A DNA stretch of 64,000 bases from Oribacterium sp. oral taxon 078 str. F0262 (GCF_000160135.1 NZ_GG729936.1:119397-183396), one strand, 5' to 3'; positions 1-10,250 are shown, counted from the first letter of the stretch. A program made the numbers and translations. The notes: generated from the letters alone by a model not told the origin.

Positions 1-1156
1 CTCTCGTCGCCTCCTCGAAGGCGAGCTTCCGCCTCTCGTGCTCCGCTTCCTCTGCCCTCTCCCTCTCGAGAAAGCCCGGAAGAGCCTCCCTCTCCCGCGT
101 CTCCTGCTCCCGGAGAAGAGAAAGCCTCTTCTCACTGTCTCTTAGGCGGAGAAAGAGGGAGGAGATCTCATAGGAGAAGCGGATCTTCCGGGAGAGAAGC
201 TCTTTTTCCGAAAACTCAGGATCAAGTCTCTTAAGCTCGGACAGCTCCTTCTCTGCATCCGAGAGCTCGGTGAAGGCCCGCGCCAGAGCCTCCCCCTCCT
301 TATAGCGGTCCCGTTTTTCATTTCTCTCCCGGGAGCAGCTCTCATAGCGTGAAAGGATCTCTCTGTTCTCCTCCTCCAAGGAGGAGAGCAGCGCCTCCAG
401 TCCCCGGAGAAAGTCGTCCATCAGTGCGGCGGAGAGGCCATCCTCTGAGAGGAGACGCTTCTGAAGATCCAGAAGTCTCTGCCAGCTCCCCCCCTCCGGG
501 ACGAGAAGGTGGGAGAGCTCTGTCCTGCTCTCCGTACAGAGGGCGGCCAGTCCTCTCTCCTTCTCCCGGAGGCGCCCTAAAAGCTCATCCGTCAGTCTCT
601 GATAGAGCTCCGTCCCGAAAAGCTTTCGAAAGATCAGCTTCTTCTCCTCAGAGCGCGCCCGGAGGAGCTCCATGAATTCTCCCTGCGCGATCATCGCGAC
701 CTGCATGAACTGTGTCTTGCTCAGCCCTACAAGCTCGACAAGCTTTCGGTCCGCCTCCTTCTCCGGATACTCGCTCCCGTCCGGAAGAAGGAGGGATACC
801 CTTCCGCTCTCCTCCTTAAAGCCCTGTCCTCTTTTTAAGGGGCGGATATGGCGGGGAACGCGGTGCACCGTGTAGATCTCCTCCCTCTCCCCCCTCCTCT
901 CCGAAAAGCGAAGCTCCGCAAAGGGCTCTAAGGAAAGCGGCGCATACTGACTCTGAAGCTCGGATCCGCTCTTTTTATTCGCCCCGGAGCTCGCTTCTCC
1001 GTAGAGGGCAAAGACCAGGGCGTCAAAGATCGAGCTTTTCCCGGAGCCGGTATTTCCGCTCACGAGGAATAGCTCCTGATTGGGCTTTGTAAAATCGATG
1101 GTCACGGCCTTCCCGTAGGAGGAAAAGGCCTGGAGCTTAAGCTGCAAAGGGCGCAT
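1..1156 (-). CDS. sbcC: SbcC exonuclease subunit, N-terminal part (cut by window edge)
   Basis: ATPase subunit of the SbcCD (Rad50/Mre11-type) nuclease that processes DNA hairpins and double-strand breaks in the cytoplasm. Reading from 1156 leftward, the protein opens MRPLQLKLQAF and has a Walker A GNTGSGKSSIFDAL near residue 35, followed by the Q-loop region (MQVAMIAQGEF near residue 150) and then a long charged coiled coil rich in E and R that runs off the window. The Walker B/signature half is therefore outside. The ATG at 1156 matches the usual SbcC start; the frame is nevertheless open upstream through an 18-bp repeat into sbcD. It lies downstream of sbcD in the same direction, 227 bp away. 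Confidence 0.93.
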   Translation of the reverse strand, partial: MRPLQLKLQAFSSYGKAVTIDFTKPNQELFLVSGNTGSGKSSIFDALVFALYGEASSGANKKSGSELQSQYAPLSLEPFAELRFSERRGEREEIYTVHRVPRHIRPLKRGQGFKEESGRVSLLLPDGSEYPEKEADRKLVELVGLSKTQFMQVAMIAQGEFMELLRARSEEKKLIFRKLFGTELYQRLTDELLGRLREKERGLAALCTESRTELSHLLVPEGGSWQRLLDLQKRLLSEDGLSAALMDDFLRGLEALLSSLEEENREILSRYESCSRERNEKRDRYKEGEALARAFTELSDAEKELSELKRLDPEFSEKELLSRKIRFSYEISSLFLRLRDSEKRLSLLREQETREREALPGFLERERAEEAEHERRKLAFEEATR

Positions 1157-1282
1157 AAGATTCTCCGTTCTCAGCACTTTGGGGATTTTTCCCCGCTTTT
1201 TTTCTCCGCCATAAAAGCGGCGCTCTCCCGATAAAAGGACAATGCTTCCGGCGCACTCCTTCCCAAAAAGGAGGCACAGCAG

Positions 1283-1389
1283 ACGCCAAATCACGCTGCG
1301 CGCCAAATCACGGCTGCGCACCGGATCACAGTCGCGCGCTAAATCATAGCTGCACGCCAATTCACGGCTGCACTCCGAATCTCTCAGAT
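1283..1389. repeat. 18-bp tandem repeat between sbcD and sbcC
   Basis: Five to six imperfect copies of an 18-bp unit resembling CGCCAAATCACGGCTGC. Copies start near 1283 (17 bp), 1300, 1318, 1336 and 1354, with a degenerate one at 1372 that runs into the sbcD stop. Because the unit is six codons long, the sbcC reading frame stays open through it and would encode a degenerate hexapeptide like SRDLAR. Confidence 0.8.
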
Positions 1390-2505
1390 CAAATTCAGGG
1401 CATCCGCGAGAATCCTCTTTTCCTCCTCATCCGGATCCCCGAGGAAGGCGCAGCAGAGCGAAAAGGGATCGCTCTCCTCCTCGAGCGGGAGAGACTGCCT
1501 CGTCTTCTCCTCCGGGAGAAGGCGGCGAATCTCCAAAAGATTCGGAAAGGCAGCGCGCAGTCTGTCCCGAATGTCCGGAGACTCCTCGCTCTCCGCCGTG
1601 AGGAGAAGCGTGACATAGTCCGTCGTAGGGGACTCCAGAAGCTCCGCCGCGTTCCCTTGGAGAACACGGAGCTCCCGGAGCGGGTGAAGCGGCAGCCGCT
1701 CTGTGCGGATCTCTCCCTTTTTCTCCATCTCCACCAGGATGACAGCCTTTTCCTGCCCCGCCTCGCTCACGGAAAAAGCGAGGGGGGAGCCGGAGTAGCG
1801 GAAAAACTCCGACCCCACCCGCATGGGCTTATGGATATGTCCGAGTGCCGCATAATCAAAGCGCTCCAGAAGATCGGCCTTTACCGCATCGATATTTCCG
1901 ATCGTCCGGATCTCGGAATCCATCCTCTCGATCTCCCCCGCCTTCTTCGAGGACGGAAGGTAAAACTGGTGGCTGAGAAGGACATTTCTCTCCTCCTCCC
2001 GGATCTTCTCCCGGGAAAAAAGACGGTGGAGGCAGTCGTCGTAGCTGAGTGCCTCCTCGCTTTTGAAGAGCTTCGTCAGCATGGAGGGCCGGACGAAGGG
2101 GAGGAGATAGAAGTTGACCGCCCCGAAGGAATCCTCCAGGCGGACCCTCTCCATAAACTCGTCCTCCCTCCTCGGAGGCTGACCGATCATGTGGACATGC
2201 TCCCTCCGAAGGATGCTCCGAAAGACATTGAGCCTCGGCGCACTATCGTGATTTCCGCTGATCAGCATAAGCTCCGTCCCCGGGGCGGCCTGAAGGAGCA
2301 TGCCGAGAAAGCGGTCAAAGAGCTCCACGGCCTCTGCGGAAGGGACCGCTTTATCGTAGATGTCCCCCGCGATGAGAATCGCGTCCGGCTTCTCCCTCTT
2401 CGCGTAATCCGCGATCTCCGAAAAGATATATTCCTGATCCTCCCGGAGATCCCGGTTAAAAAGCTTGAGTCCGATGTGCAGATCGGAGAGGTGAAAAAAT
2501 CTCAT
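1384..2505 (-). CDS. sbcD: SbcD exonuclease subunit
   Basis: Mre11-like metallophosphoesterase subunit of SbcCD, 373 aa. The metal-binding motifs are visible in order: SDLHIG near residue 7, GDIYD near 48, SGNHD near 84 (GNHDS) and the late GHIHKP near 225. The C-terminal cap region ends with a conserved-looking segment on ADALNLI. It precedes sbcC in the same direction, so the two are probably co-transcribed, although 227 bp carrying an 18-bp repeat separate them, which is long for this pair. Start ATG at 2505 has GGGAG about 11 nt upstream. Confidence 0.95.
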   Translation of the reverse strand: MRFFHLSDLHIGLKLFNRDLREDQEYIFSEIADYAKREKPDAILIAGDIYDKAVPSAEAVELFDRFLGMLLQAAPGTELMLISGNHDSAPRLNVFRSILRREHVHMIGQPPRREDEFMERVRLEDSFGAVNFYLLPFVRPSMLTKLFKSEEALSYDDCLHRLFSREKIREEERNVLLSHQFYLPSSKKAGEIERMDSEIRTIGNIDAVKADLLERFDYAALGHIHKPMRVGSEFFRYSGSPLAFSVSEAGQEKAVILVEMEKKGEIRTERLPLHPLRELRVLQGNAAELLESPTTDYVTLLLTAESEESPDIRDRLRAAFPNLLEIRRLLPEEKTRQSLPLEEESDPFSLCCAFLGDPDEEEKRILADALNLI

Positions 2506-2589
2506 CTTATTCCAAGCTCCCTTCCTCTAAGCATTCTTCCTTCATCCTCCCTTCTATCCGCTTTTCTGTCCGACTTTCTGTCCGGCTTT

Positions 2590-4110
2590 TTATCCGCCCT
2601 TCTGTCCATCTTCCTCGTCCTTTGCCCAGCCAAAGCAGGACGAGACCGCCTTGTTCCAGCCTCGGATCTGCCTTCCTCTCTCCTCCTCCGTCATCTTCGG
2701 ATGAAATTCCCGGTCTATGCCCCAGCTCCTTTTCACCTCCTCCCGGGATTCCCAGAAGGAGACCGCAAGCCCTGCAAGATAAGCCGCCCCCAGCGCCGTC
2801 GTCTCGACACAGAGCGGGCGCCGCACCGGGGAGCCGCAGATATCGGCCTGAAACTGCATGAGGAAATCATTCCGGCATGCCCCGCCGTCCACGCGGAGGG
2901 AGGAGAGATGGATGCCGGAGTCCATCTCCATCGCGCGGAGGACGTCATTACTCTGAAAGGCGAGAGATTCCAGGGTCGCCCGGATAATATGGTACTTATT
3001 TACCCCCCTCGTAAGGCCGGTGATCGCGCCTCTCGCATAGGGATCCCAGAAGGGCGCGCCGAGCCCGGTGAAGGCCGGCACCACGTAGCAGCCGTTGGTA
3101 TCGCTGACTCTGGTCGCAAAGTACTCGGAATCCGGCGACTGATCCAGGATGCGGAGCTCGTCCCGGAGCCACTGGATCGCAGCCCCCGCGACATAGACGG
3201 AGCCCTCCAGGGCATAGTTCACCTTCCCGTCTATCCCCCAGGCGATCGTCGTCAGGAGACCGTTTTTCGAATCAATCGGCCTCTCCCCGGTATTCATGAG
3301 CATGAAGCAGCCGGTGCCGTAAGTATTCTTCGCCTCTCCCTCCAAAAAGCAGGTCTGCCCGAAAAGCGCCGCCTGCTGATCTCCCGCCGCGCCGGCGATC
3401 GGGACCTCTCCCCCGAAAAACTCCGGCTCGCTCTTCCCGTAGAGGAAGCTCGAGGGTCTCGCCTCCGGGAGAAGCGCCATGGGAATTTCCAGGAAATCAC
3501 AGAGCTCCCGGTCCCAGGAGAGAGTATTGATGTTGAAAAGAAGAGTCCGGGAGGCGTTGGAATAGTCCGTCACGTGAACCCTGCCCTTTGTGAGCTTATA
3601 GATCAGCCAGGAATCCACCGTACCAAAGCAAAGCTCCCCTCTCTCCGCCCTCTCTCTGGCCCCCTCCGTGTGGTCTAAAATCCAGCGGATCTTTGTGCCC
3701 GAGAAATAGGGGTCCAGAAGGAGCCCGGTCTTTTTTCGAAAAAGCTCCGCGCTCTCCGGATGCTCCGCCCGGAGGCGCTCCGTCATGTCCGCAGTCCTCC
3801 TGCACTGCCAGACGATGGCGGGGCCGATCGCCTGTCCCGTTTTCCGGTCCCAGAGTATCGTGGTCTCCCGCTGATTCGTGATCCCGATCGCGGCGAGCTC
3901 CCGCCAGCTGATTCCGAGCTTCTTCATGGCCTGCCTCGCCGCGGAGAGCTGTGCCTGCCAGATCTCCTCCGCGTCGTGCTCCACCCAGCCGGGCTTCGGA
4001 TAATGCTGCGTGATCTCCCGCTGCGAAAGCGCGGCAGTTTTCCCCTCCCGGTCAAAGAGGATGCAGCGCACACTGCTCGTACCGGAATCCAAAGCCATGA
4101 TATACTTCAT
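2590..4110 (-). CDS. glpK: Glycerol kinase
   Basis: ATP-dependent phosphorylation of glycerol to sn-glycerol 3-phosphate in the cytoplasm. The 506-aa length is typical of GlpK. FGGY-kinase motifs include the N-terminal [14 protein letters not shown], the substrate region GITNQRETT with Arg and Glu near residues 81-82, WQCRR, and the C-terminal [16 protein letters not shown]. The start at 4110 overlaps the stop of the upstream glycosidase by 4 bp (ATGA), so translational coupling is likely. No glycerol facilitator or glycerol-3-phosphate dehydrogenase is nearby. The last codons lie in a short pyrimidine-rich repeat (about 2545-2612) that continues past the stop. Confidence 0.95.
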   Translation of the reverse strand: MKYIMALDSGTSSVRCILFDREGKTAALSQREITQHYPKPGWVEHDAEEIWQAQLSAARQAMKKLGISWRELAAIGITNQRETTILWDRKTGQAIGPAIVWQCRRTADMTERLRAEHPESAELFRKKTGLLLDPYFSGTKIRWILDHTEGARERAERGELCFGTVDSWLIYKLTKGRVHVTDYSNASRTLLFNINTLSWDRELCDFLEIPMALLPEARPSSFLYGKSEPEFFGGEVPIAGAAGDQQAALFGQTCFLEGEAKNTYGTGCFMLMNTGERPIDSKNGLLTTIAWGIDGKVNYALEGSVYVAGAAIQWLRDELRILDQSPDSEYFATRVSDTNGCYVVPAFTGLGAPFWDPYARGAITGLTRGVNKYHIIRATLESLAFQSNDVLRAMEMDSGIHLSSLRVDGGACRNDFLMQFQADICGSPVRRPLCVETTALGAAYLAGLAVSFWESREEVKRSWGIDREFHPKMTEEERGRQIRGWNKAVSSCFGWAKDEEDGQKGG

Positions 4111-6728
4111 CGCTGCTCCCCGCCTTTCCTTCCCTCCGCCCGGACAGCTTCCGCTCCTGTCTCCGTCTTCCCCGCGGCTTCCAGGATTCTCGATGCGGAG
4201 AGTCGAAGGAGCTCAAGACTGAGCTCTCCCTTCCGGAGGGCCTCCCTCATATTCTCAAGATCCTCCGGAGCTCCCGGCATGATGAGATCATTCCCCGCCC
4301 TGATGCAGCCGCTCGCCGTGCAGAGCGCGGCATCTGTACTCATATTCGTCGTTCCCCAGTCGCTCATGATGAGCCCCCGGAAGCCCCATTCCTTTCTCGC
4401 GATCTCCGTGCAGAGCGCGCGGTTATTCGCGCTGTGCACTCCATTGATGAGATTATAGGAGCTCATGATCGCCCCCGGAGCCGCATTTTTCACGGCGAGC
4501 TCAAAGCCGCGGAGATAGATCTCCCGGAGAGCCCTCTCGGAGACGATATCGTCGGAGCCCATGCGGTTGTCCTCCTGATTGTTCCCCGCAAGATGCTTGA
4601 TCGTCACAAAATGCCCCTTCCTCTCCTGTACCCCCAGAGAAAGGGAGGCCGCCATGACGCCGGAGAGAAGCGGATCCTCGGAATAATATTCGAAATTTCT
4701 CCCGCAGAGCGGATTCCTGTGAATGTTCATACCGGGCGCAAGCCAAATCGCGATATGGAAAAGCTCCATCTCCTCGGAAACCGCCTCTCCGATCTCCCGG
4801 AGGAGCCGGGGGTCAAAGCTCTGCGCAAGGAGAGTCCCCACCGGAAAGGCCGTGCAGTACTGATAAACGATGCGCTCCGCGGGATCCCTCTCCTCCGCTT
4901 TCCGAAAGAAGCCGCACTCCAGCGCGGAAATAAGTCCGCCGGAGAGAAGTCTTCCGTCCTTTTCCCTCGGCTCTGCCTCCAGGCGAAGCCCTGCCGGGCC
5001 GTCCGCGAGCATCATCGACTCCACTTTCCCAAACGCAGTATCCAGAGCGATCGTCTCCCCGGCGGCGCCGGGCACGGACTGCGGGAAAGCCTCCTTCCCG
5101 TCCTGTTCTCTGATCCTCCCCGTCACAAGATGAAGGAGCTCCTCCTCCGAAAGCCCCGCCGCGATTTCCGCGGCCCTCCTTCCGGGCAAGGGTCCCTCTT
5201 CCCGATAGGAGAGCTCGCGAAGACAGAGCTTCTCCGCCGGAAGCTCCGTCTCCGGAAGCGAAAGCTCCTCCCAGGCCGCGCAGAGCTTCTCCTGCATTTC
5301 CCGGCTCCGTCTGATCTCGGAGAGCTCCTCCCGGATCGAAAGCTCCGGGCGAAGCTTCAAAAGCACAGCCTCTCTTCCGAGCCGAAGCTTCCAGACCGCC
5401 TTCGACGCCCTGAGGCTTCCGCCGATCCAGATCCCGTAGCAGCCTCTCTCCAGGAGATAGGCAGAGCGCTTCTCCTCGTAGGAAGCGAGAAGATAGATCG
5501 GAATCCGAAGCAAAAATTCCTCACTCTCCCCCGGGGAGAGCAGGGCAGTCTTTCGAAAGCCGATCAGTCTCCTGTGCTCCTTCTCCAGCTCTCCGGCAGG
5601 AAGGGAAGCATAGATCTGGACGCACTCCCTCCCCGCATAGCGGGAGCCGGTATTCTCGACCCGGATCGAAAGCTCCAGGGCCGGCTCCACCCCCGCAGAC
5701 TCCGCCTGCTCCCTCCGATTTTCCTGATCCCCGGATTGCAGGCCAAGTCCGGAGAGAAGCGTGGATCCATAGGAGAGCGCGGACTCCGCCTCCCCCTCCA
5801 AAAAGCGAAGCGACTCGAGGCGGATACCGAAATCCGTATAGGAAAGCCCCTCTCCAAAGCCGTAGCGAAGCGGAACGGAGAAGCTGTCAAAATAGCGGTA
5901 GCCAACATAAATCCCTTCCCTGTATTCCTCCCGGGAGAGATCGCCGCTCAGATAGGAAAAGGACTCCGCGTTCGGATAGTCCTCATAGCGAAGCGCCCAG
6001 CTGTCTGTGAGCCTTCCGGAGGGAGAGACCGCGCCGGATAAGATATCCGAGACGGCATTCCCCCCTTCCATACCGGGCTGAGAAAGGAAGAGAATCGCGC
6101 GGATATTCGGAAGCCGCTCCGTAAAGGAGAGATCCACGGGACCCCCGGTATTCAGAAGGAGGATCAGATCCCGGTAGAGCTCTGAAAGCTCCGAGAGCTC
6201 CCGCTCCTCCTCTTTACTCAGAAAATAGTCTCCCGGCTCTTTCCTCCGGTCTTTTCCCTCTCCGGCGGTCCGGCTCAGGACATAGATCGCGCAGTCCGCC
6301 TCTGTCTTTACGATTTTTCCGCCGCTTGGGCTGCGGAATGGATTTTTCGTATAAATCTCAAAAAATTCCGCATCATTCCCATTCCCTTCCTCAAACTCCG
6401 AGAGAATCCTATCTCGCCAGGAAAGCCTCGCCTCCTGGAAGCGCTTCTCATAGTCGGAGAGCCAGTCCTCATTTTCGATTGTAAAGCCGGCGCTTTTCAG
6501 CCCCTGCCAGATGTTCACAGACTCCCGCGCATTGACATCTCCCGAGCCGCTTCCTCCCTTTACGGTCCCCACTGCGCCCGCGCCATAGAGAGCGAGACTC
6601 TGCCCCGCAGCAAGCGGAAGGATTCCCTCATTTTTCAAAAGCACGATTCCCTCTGCCGCGGCTCGCCTCGCCAAAGCCCGGTGTCTGATCTCATAATCCA
6701 AAAGCTTCCGCTCTGCTCTTTCTCCCAT
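4107..6728 (-). CDS. Glycoside hydrolase family 3, domain-swapped architecture
   Basis: Predicted cytoplasmic beta-glycosidase of 873 aa with no signal peptide. Domain order is reversed relative to most GH3 enzymes: the GH3 C-terminal sandwich domain ([17 protein letters not shown] near residue 25, then [15 protein letters not shown] loop) comes first, a fibronectin III-like segment follows, and the GH3 TIM barrel comes last, with KHLAGNNQE and the nucleophile motif SDWGTT (Asp about residue 790). This order is known for beta-glucosidases of Ruminococcus albus and Butyrivibrio fibrisolvens. The frame is open to 6893, but ATG 6728 has a strong AAGGAGGG site and matches the family start, so it was chosen. 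The substrate cannot be told from sequence. Confidence 0.9.
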   Translation of the reverse strand: MGERAERKLLDYEIRHRALARRAAAEGIVLLKNEGILPLAAGQSLALYGAGAVGTVKGGSGSGDVNARESVNIWQGLKSAGFTIENEDWLSDYEKRFQEARLSWRDRILSEFEEGNGNDAEFFEIYTKNPFRSPSGGKIVKTEADCAIYVLSRTAGEGKDRRKEPGDYFLSKEEERELSELSELYRDLILLLNTGGPVDLSFTERLPNIRAILFLSQPGMEGGNAVSDILSGAVSPSGRLTDSWALRYEDYPNAESFSYLSGDLSREEYREGIYVGYRYFDSFSVPLRYGFGEGLSYTDFGIRLESLRFLEGEAESALSYGSTLLSGLGLQSGDQENRREQAESAGVEPALELSIRVENTGSRYAGRECVQIYASLPAGELEKEHRRLIGFRKTALLSPGESEEFLLRIPIYLLASYEEKRSAYLLERGCYGIWIGGSLRASKAVWKLRLGREAVLLKLRPELSIREELSEIRRSREMQEKLCAAWEELSLPETELPAEKLCLRELSYREEGPLPGRRAAEIAAGLSEEELLHLVTGRIREQDGKEAFPQSVPGAAGETIALDTAFGKVESMMLADGPAGLRLEAEPREKDGRLLSGGLISALECGFFRKAEERDPAERIVYQYCTAFPVGTLLAQSFDPRLLREIGEAVSEEMELFHIAIWLAPGMNIHRNPLCGRNFEYYSEDPLLSGVMAASLSLGVQERKGHFVTIKHLAGNNQEDNRMGSDDIVSERALREIYLRGFELAVKNAAPGAIMSSYNLINGVHSANNRALCTEIARKEWGFRGLIMSDWGTTNMSTDAALCTASGCIRAGNDLIMPGAPEDLENMREALRKGELSLELLRLSASRILEAAGKTETGAEAVRAEGRKGGEQR

Positions 6729-6926
6729 CAAAAGCCCTCCTTCCGTCTCCGTTCGCCCTCTCTCCTTCCACTTCTCCTCCGCAAGGGATGCCGCAGAGCG
6801 TGAACGCCTTCGAAAAAGACCGCCCCCTCTCTTTCCGTCCCCCCGCCGGAGGAATACCGCAGGGCGGATCCTCTCCCAGTCAGTCCCAGACATAATGTCG
6901 GCCCCGCTGTGCCGCTTTTCTCCCTC

Positions 6927-7865
6927 TTAGAGCCAGTCCCAGTCCGGGATAAAGCTCTCCTTCGCCGCGCCCTCCTCCTGGATAAAGGCGTGCTCTATTC
7001 CGAGGGAGAGCGCATAGTCCAAGAGCCGCCCGTACTCCCGCTTTGTCACACAGCGATTGATCTCCGGATAAGCCGAGAGGCCCGGAACGGGAGTGTACTG
7101 CTGCATGAGGCTGAGATATACCTTCTCCCCATAATGCTCGTGGACATAGCGAACGATTGCCTTCCCGTCCCGCACCATACCGGGCATCAGAAGATGGCGG
7201 ACGATCACGCCCCTCCTCATCATCCCCCGGGAATCAAAGACCGCTTCCCCGCACTGCTCCGTCATCTCCCTGAGGCTCTCCTTCGCTCTCTTTGGATAGT
7301 CGAAGGCAGCAGAATAGCGCTGAGCCTTCTCAGGATCCATATATTTAAAATCCATGAGATATATGTCTGCGAGTCCCTTCAGGAGCCGAAGCTGAGGTCT
7401 GCACTCATAGCCCGAGCAGTTGATCACATAGGGAATCCGGAGCCCTCTCTCCCTCGCCTCCCTCATCGCGGGGACCAGCAGAGGGATCTCGTGATCCGGA
7501 CTCACGAGATTGATATTGTTTGCCCCCTCCTTCTGCAGCCGGAGAAAAAGCTCCGAAAGCTCCGACGGGCGAAGCGCTCTCCCGCCCTCTCTCCGGGAAA
7601 TTGCAGAATTCTGGCAAAAAACGCAGCGAAGGGCACAGCCTGTGAAAAACACGGCCCCGCTCCCCTCCTTACCGGAGATGCACGGCTCCTCCCAGAAATG
7701 GAGAGCGGCCCTCGCCACAAAAAGCTTCGCGGAGGCCCCGCAAAAGCCCCTCTGCCCGAGGAGGCGGTTCACAGCACACTGCCTCGGACAGAGACGGCAG
7801 GAGGACAGAATCCCGGAAGGATCCTCGGAAAAACACCTCTCTCCTTCTTCCCTCTTCTCTTCCAT
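6927..7865 (-). CDS. Radical SAM protein, PflX/COG1313-like
   Basis: About 312 aa. The radical SAM cluster motif CxxxCxxC is present (CALRCVFCQN, near residue 80), plus an N-terminal cysteine set CRLCPRQC near residue 24 typical of the PflA-like PflX group (COG1313). Family members resemble pyruvate formate-lyase activating enzymes, but the substrate is not established. The frame opens four codons earlier with TTG; ATG 7865 was preferred, with GGGGA 5 nt upstream. It lies between the GH3 gene and the divergent TtcA-like gene. Confidence 0.85.
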   Translation of the reverse strand: MEEKREEGERCFSEDPSGILSSCRLCPRQCAVNRLLGQRGFCGASAKLFVARAALHFWEEPCISGKEGSGAVFFTGCALRCVFCQNSAISRREGGRALRPSELSELFLRLQKEGANNINLVSPDHEIPLLVPAMREARERGLRIPYVINCSGYECRPQLRLLKGLADIYLMDFKYMDPEKAQRYSAAFDYPKRAKESLREMTEQCGEAVFDSRGMMRRGVIVRHLLMPGMVRDGKAIVRYVHEHYGEKVYLSLMQQYTPVPGLSAYPEINRCVTKREYGRLLDYALSLGIEHAFIQEEGAAKESFIPDWDWL

Positions 7866-8206
7866 TCTATTCCCCAAAGACTCGCGCCGATACTTCCGCC
7901 CTGATACTTAAACGCTCCGAGTCTGACGCCCCGGCCATTTTGTCTGTCCGCGCTGCCGCCCCGGCGACTCGGCTTCGCCCGGGAGGCTTCAGCCGATCTC
8001 CCTTCGGGAGACACTTCTCTCCGAGAAGTGGTCAAGGACGCTCCGAGTCTGCCTGATGGCAGACTTCTACGCTATGATAACAAGCAGGCTCCTGCCTGGC
8101 AAGATTGGTGTCTTTTCTTTCCGAAAAAAAACTGTTATGCTGTCCGGAGGATTTGAAAGAAAGATAGAAGAAAATAGAAAGCTGCGGTCGGGGAGGGAAG
8201 GTATCG
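7866..8206. other. Divergent intergenic region with tandem small hairpins
   Basis: No gene seen. It holds three short perfect inverted repeats in a row: TCTCCC-ttcg-GGAGA near 7998-8012, CACTTCT-ctccg-AGAAGTG near 8013-8031, and TCTGCC-tgat-GGCAGA near 8049-8064. The motif GCTCCGAGTCTG occurs twice, near 7914 and 8041. The block 7965-8030 resembles one at 57035-57100. Promoters for the two divergent genes should lie here, but no strong -35/-10 pair is evident. Confidence 0.6.
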
Positions 8207-9370
8207 ATGGAGGATCTTACAAGGGAAGTCAGCGCGGAGGAACTGGAGAGCTGGCCGCGCTCCTCATACAGAAGCATCGACATCCGGGACGAGGAGGATT
8301 TCCGGCAGGGAAAGCTTCCCGATGCCGTCCGGATGGATATCGAAAGGATCGCCGATGGGGAGCATGGACTCCCGAGAGACCGGCGTCTTCTTCTCTACTG
8401 CAAATACGGCTCCCTCTCCCGGCAGGCCGCGGAGCTGCTCCTTGAGCAGGGCTATGACGCCTGGAGCCTGAGGGGAGGCTATGGGGAATGGCTGCTCCGG
8501 AAAATACAGAGGGAGCTCTGCCCGGAGGAGCGCCGGAGAGAGATAGAGGAAAGCATCCGAAAGCGCTTTCGAAGAAGGCTGTACACCCCCTTCGCAAAGG
8601 CCTTGAATGATTATGAGCTTGTGGAGGAGGGAGACCGGATCTGCGTCTGCATCTCGGGCGGGAAGGATTCCATGCTCATGGCGAAGCTCTTTCAGGAGGT
8701 AAAAAGGCATAATAAGTTCCCCTTTGAACTTGTCTTTTTATGCATGGACCCCGGCTACAATGAGGCGAACCGCCGCATCATCGAGGAAAACGCCGCCCTC
8801 CTCGGCATCCCGCTCCGCTTTTTCCAGACAGAGATCTTCGACGCGGTTTTTCACATTGAAAAATCCCCCTGCTATGTCTGCGCCAGGATGCGGCGCGGCT
8901 GGCTTTACAGGAGGGCCCGGGAATTGGGCTGCAACAAGATTGCGCTCGGCCACCATTATGACGATGTGATCGAGACCGTACTGATGGGCATGCTCTACAG
9001 CGGCCAGTTTCAGGCCATGATGCCGAAGCTCCGCTCCACAAACTTCGAGGGCATGGAGCTCATCCGCCCCCTCTACCTGATCCGGGAGGAGGATATCCTC
9101 CGCTGGCGGGACGAAAACCATCTGAACTTTATCCAGTGCGCCTGCAAGTTCACCGAGAGCTGCAGCAGCTGTCAGACCGACGGCACGAGCAGCTCCAAGC
9201 GGCTTGAGACAAAGAGGCTCATCGCAAGTCTCAAAAGGACGAACCCCTTCATCGAAAAAAATCTTTTTAAATCCATGGAGAACGTATCCTTAAATACGGT
9301 TCTCGCCGTCCGGGAAAACGGCGTAAAGCACAGCTTCCTGGAATGGTACGGCAAAAAGCGGAGCTTCTGA
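8207..9370 (+). CDS. Rhodanese domain fused to TtcA-like PP-loop tRNA thiolase
   Basis: 387 aa with two domains. Residues about 8-100 are a rhodanese fold with an intact sulfur-carrying loop YCKYGSLSR (Cys near residue 65). Residues about 125-387 are a TtcA-type PP-loop ATPase: SGGKDSM near 150, the paired cysteines CYVC near 223, and GHHYDDVIETVL near 247, with further cysteines in CACKF and CSSC. TtcA makes 2-thiocytidine at tRNA position 32 using a Fe-S cluster; the fused rhodanese would plausibly deliver persulfide sulfur, as in ThiI. RBS GGGAGGGAAGG precedes the ATG. It converges with the next gene, 4 bp between stops. Confidence 0.85.
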   Translation: MEDLTREVSAEELESWPRSSYRSIDIRDEEDFRQGKLPDAVRMDIERIADGEHGLPRDRRLLLYCKYGSLSRQAAELLLEQGYDAWSLRGGYGEWLLRKIQRELCPEERRREIEESIRKRFRRRLYTPFAKALNDYELVEEGDRICVCISGGKDSMLMAKLFQEVKRHNKFPFELVFLCMDPGYNEANRRIIEENAALLGIPLRFFQTEIFDAVFHIEKSPCYVCARMRRGWLYRRARELGCNKIALGHHYDDVIETVLMGMLYSGQFQAMMPKLRSTNFEGMELIRPLYLIREEDILRWRDENHLNFIQCACKFTESCSSCQTDGTSSSKRLETKRLIASLKRTNPFIEKNLFKSMENVSLNTVLAVRENGVKHSFLEWYGKKRSF

Positions 9371-9374
9371 ACGA

Positions 9375-10139
9375 TCAGGTGCGGAAACCGCTTTTCTTCA
9401 TGAGCTCTCCCAGCGTCGTTGTGACGGCGCCGCTCTCACGGTAGTTCTCGCGGAAGTTCTCCCGCTCTCTCCTCTCCTCCCTGTCCGCTCTCTCGCTCTC
9501 CAGCTCCTTCATGGAGAGACTGATGCGGCCGTCCTTCATCGCCGTGATCTTGACTGTGACGCTCTGCCCCTCCTTCAGGACATCCGCCGGCGTCTTGATC
9601 CTCCTCTGGGAGATCTGGGAGACATGCAAAAGCCCGGTCACGCCGTCCCCGATATCGACAAAGGCGCCGTAATCCTTCAGGCTCTCAACCTTCCCCTCCA
9701 GCACAGATCCGACCTCCAGCTTCGCGGCCTTTTCCGCCCGCAGTTTCTCGGCCTCCTCCCGGAGAAGCTCCTTTGCGGAGAGAACAAGCCGGTTCCCCTC
9801 GGGTTCCGCGGTGACGACTCTCACCGTAAGCCGCTTTCCGACCCAGTTCGGGAGATCCTTCTCCTCCACAAAGGAGAGGGAGAGCTTAGAGGCCGGGATG
9901 AAGGCGCGAATCCCCTCGAGAGTCGTGGTCACGCCGCTCTTCACCGCTTCCTGGATCTCTACCTCTACCGGAATCTTATTCTCATAATCATCCAGGATCT
10001 TCTCCCACTGGGCCATGTCCGCTCTCTTTTGCTGCCTGTGGCTGCGGAGGGACTCCTCCAGCTCCTCCTTATAATCCTCCATGGAGGGAATTTCCTTCCC
10101 GTCCGATGTCATCATCTCTTTCTCCCGCTCTTCTTCCAT
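9375..10139 (-). CDS. S1 RNA-binding domain protein
   Basis: 254 aa with two S1-type OB-fold segments: a diverged one (IPVEVEIQEAVKSGVTTTLEG, then AFIPASKLS) and a canonical one (GSVLEGKVESLKDYGAFVDI, then GLLHVSQIS, then RISLSMKE). N- and C-terminal tails are highly charged. This resembles short ribosomal-S1-like or YabR-like RNA-binding proteins of Firmicutes, and the exact role is unknown. The frame is open to 10178, but ATG 10139 has a GAGGT-type ribosome site and opens with a charged MEEER stretch, so it was chosen. Confidence 0.8.
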   Translation of the reverse strand: MEEEREKEMMTSDGKEIPSMEDYKEELEESLRSHRQQKRADMAQWEKILDDYENKIPVEVEIQEAVKSGVTTTLEGIRAFIPASKLSLSFVEEKDLPNWVGKRLTVRVVTAEPEGNRLVLSAKELLREEAEKLRAEKAAKLEVGSVLEGKVESLKDYGAFVDIGDGVTGLLHVSQISQRRIKTPADVLKEGQSVTVKITAMKDGRISLSMKELESERADREERRERENFRENYRESGAVTTTLGELMKKSGFRT

Positions 10140-10250
10140 CACTTCTACCTCACCTTTCCAGCCTGAGCCGGCTGACAAAAAATTCTCACTTCGGATATCC
10201 TAGCACAGAGCATAGGAAAAGTCACCTTTCATTTCCCGCTCTCCGGCGCC

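Noticed and set aside
1283..1389. CRISPR-like array between sbcD and sbcC
   Set aside because: The 18-bp units abut each other without spacers.
1657..3678. 673-codon open frame on the plus strand
   Set aside because: It is antisense to sbcD and glpK, which have clear motifs. The frame is a by-product of GC-rich codon use and has no recognisable domain.
4434..6041. 535-codon plus-strand frame
   Set aside because: Antisense to the GH3 gene, low-complexity Arg/Leu/Pro composition and no plausible start context.
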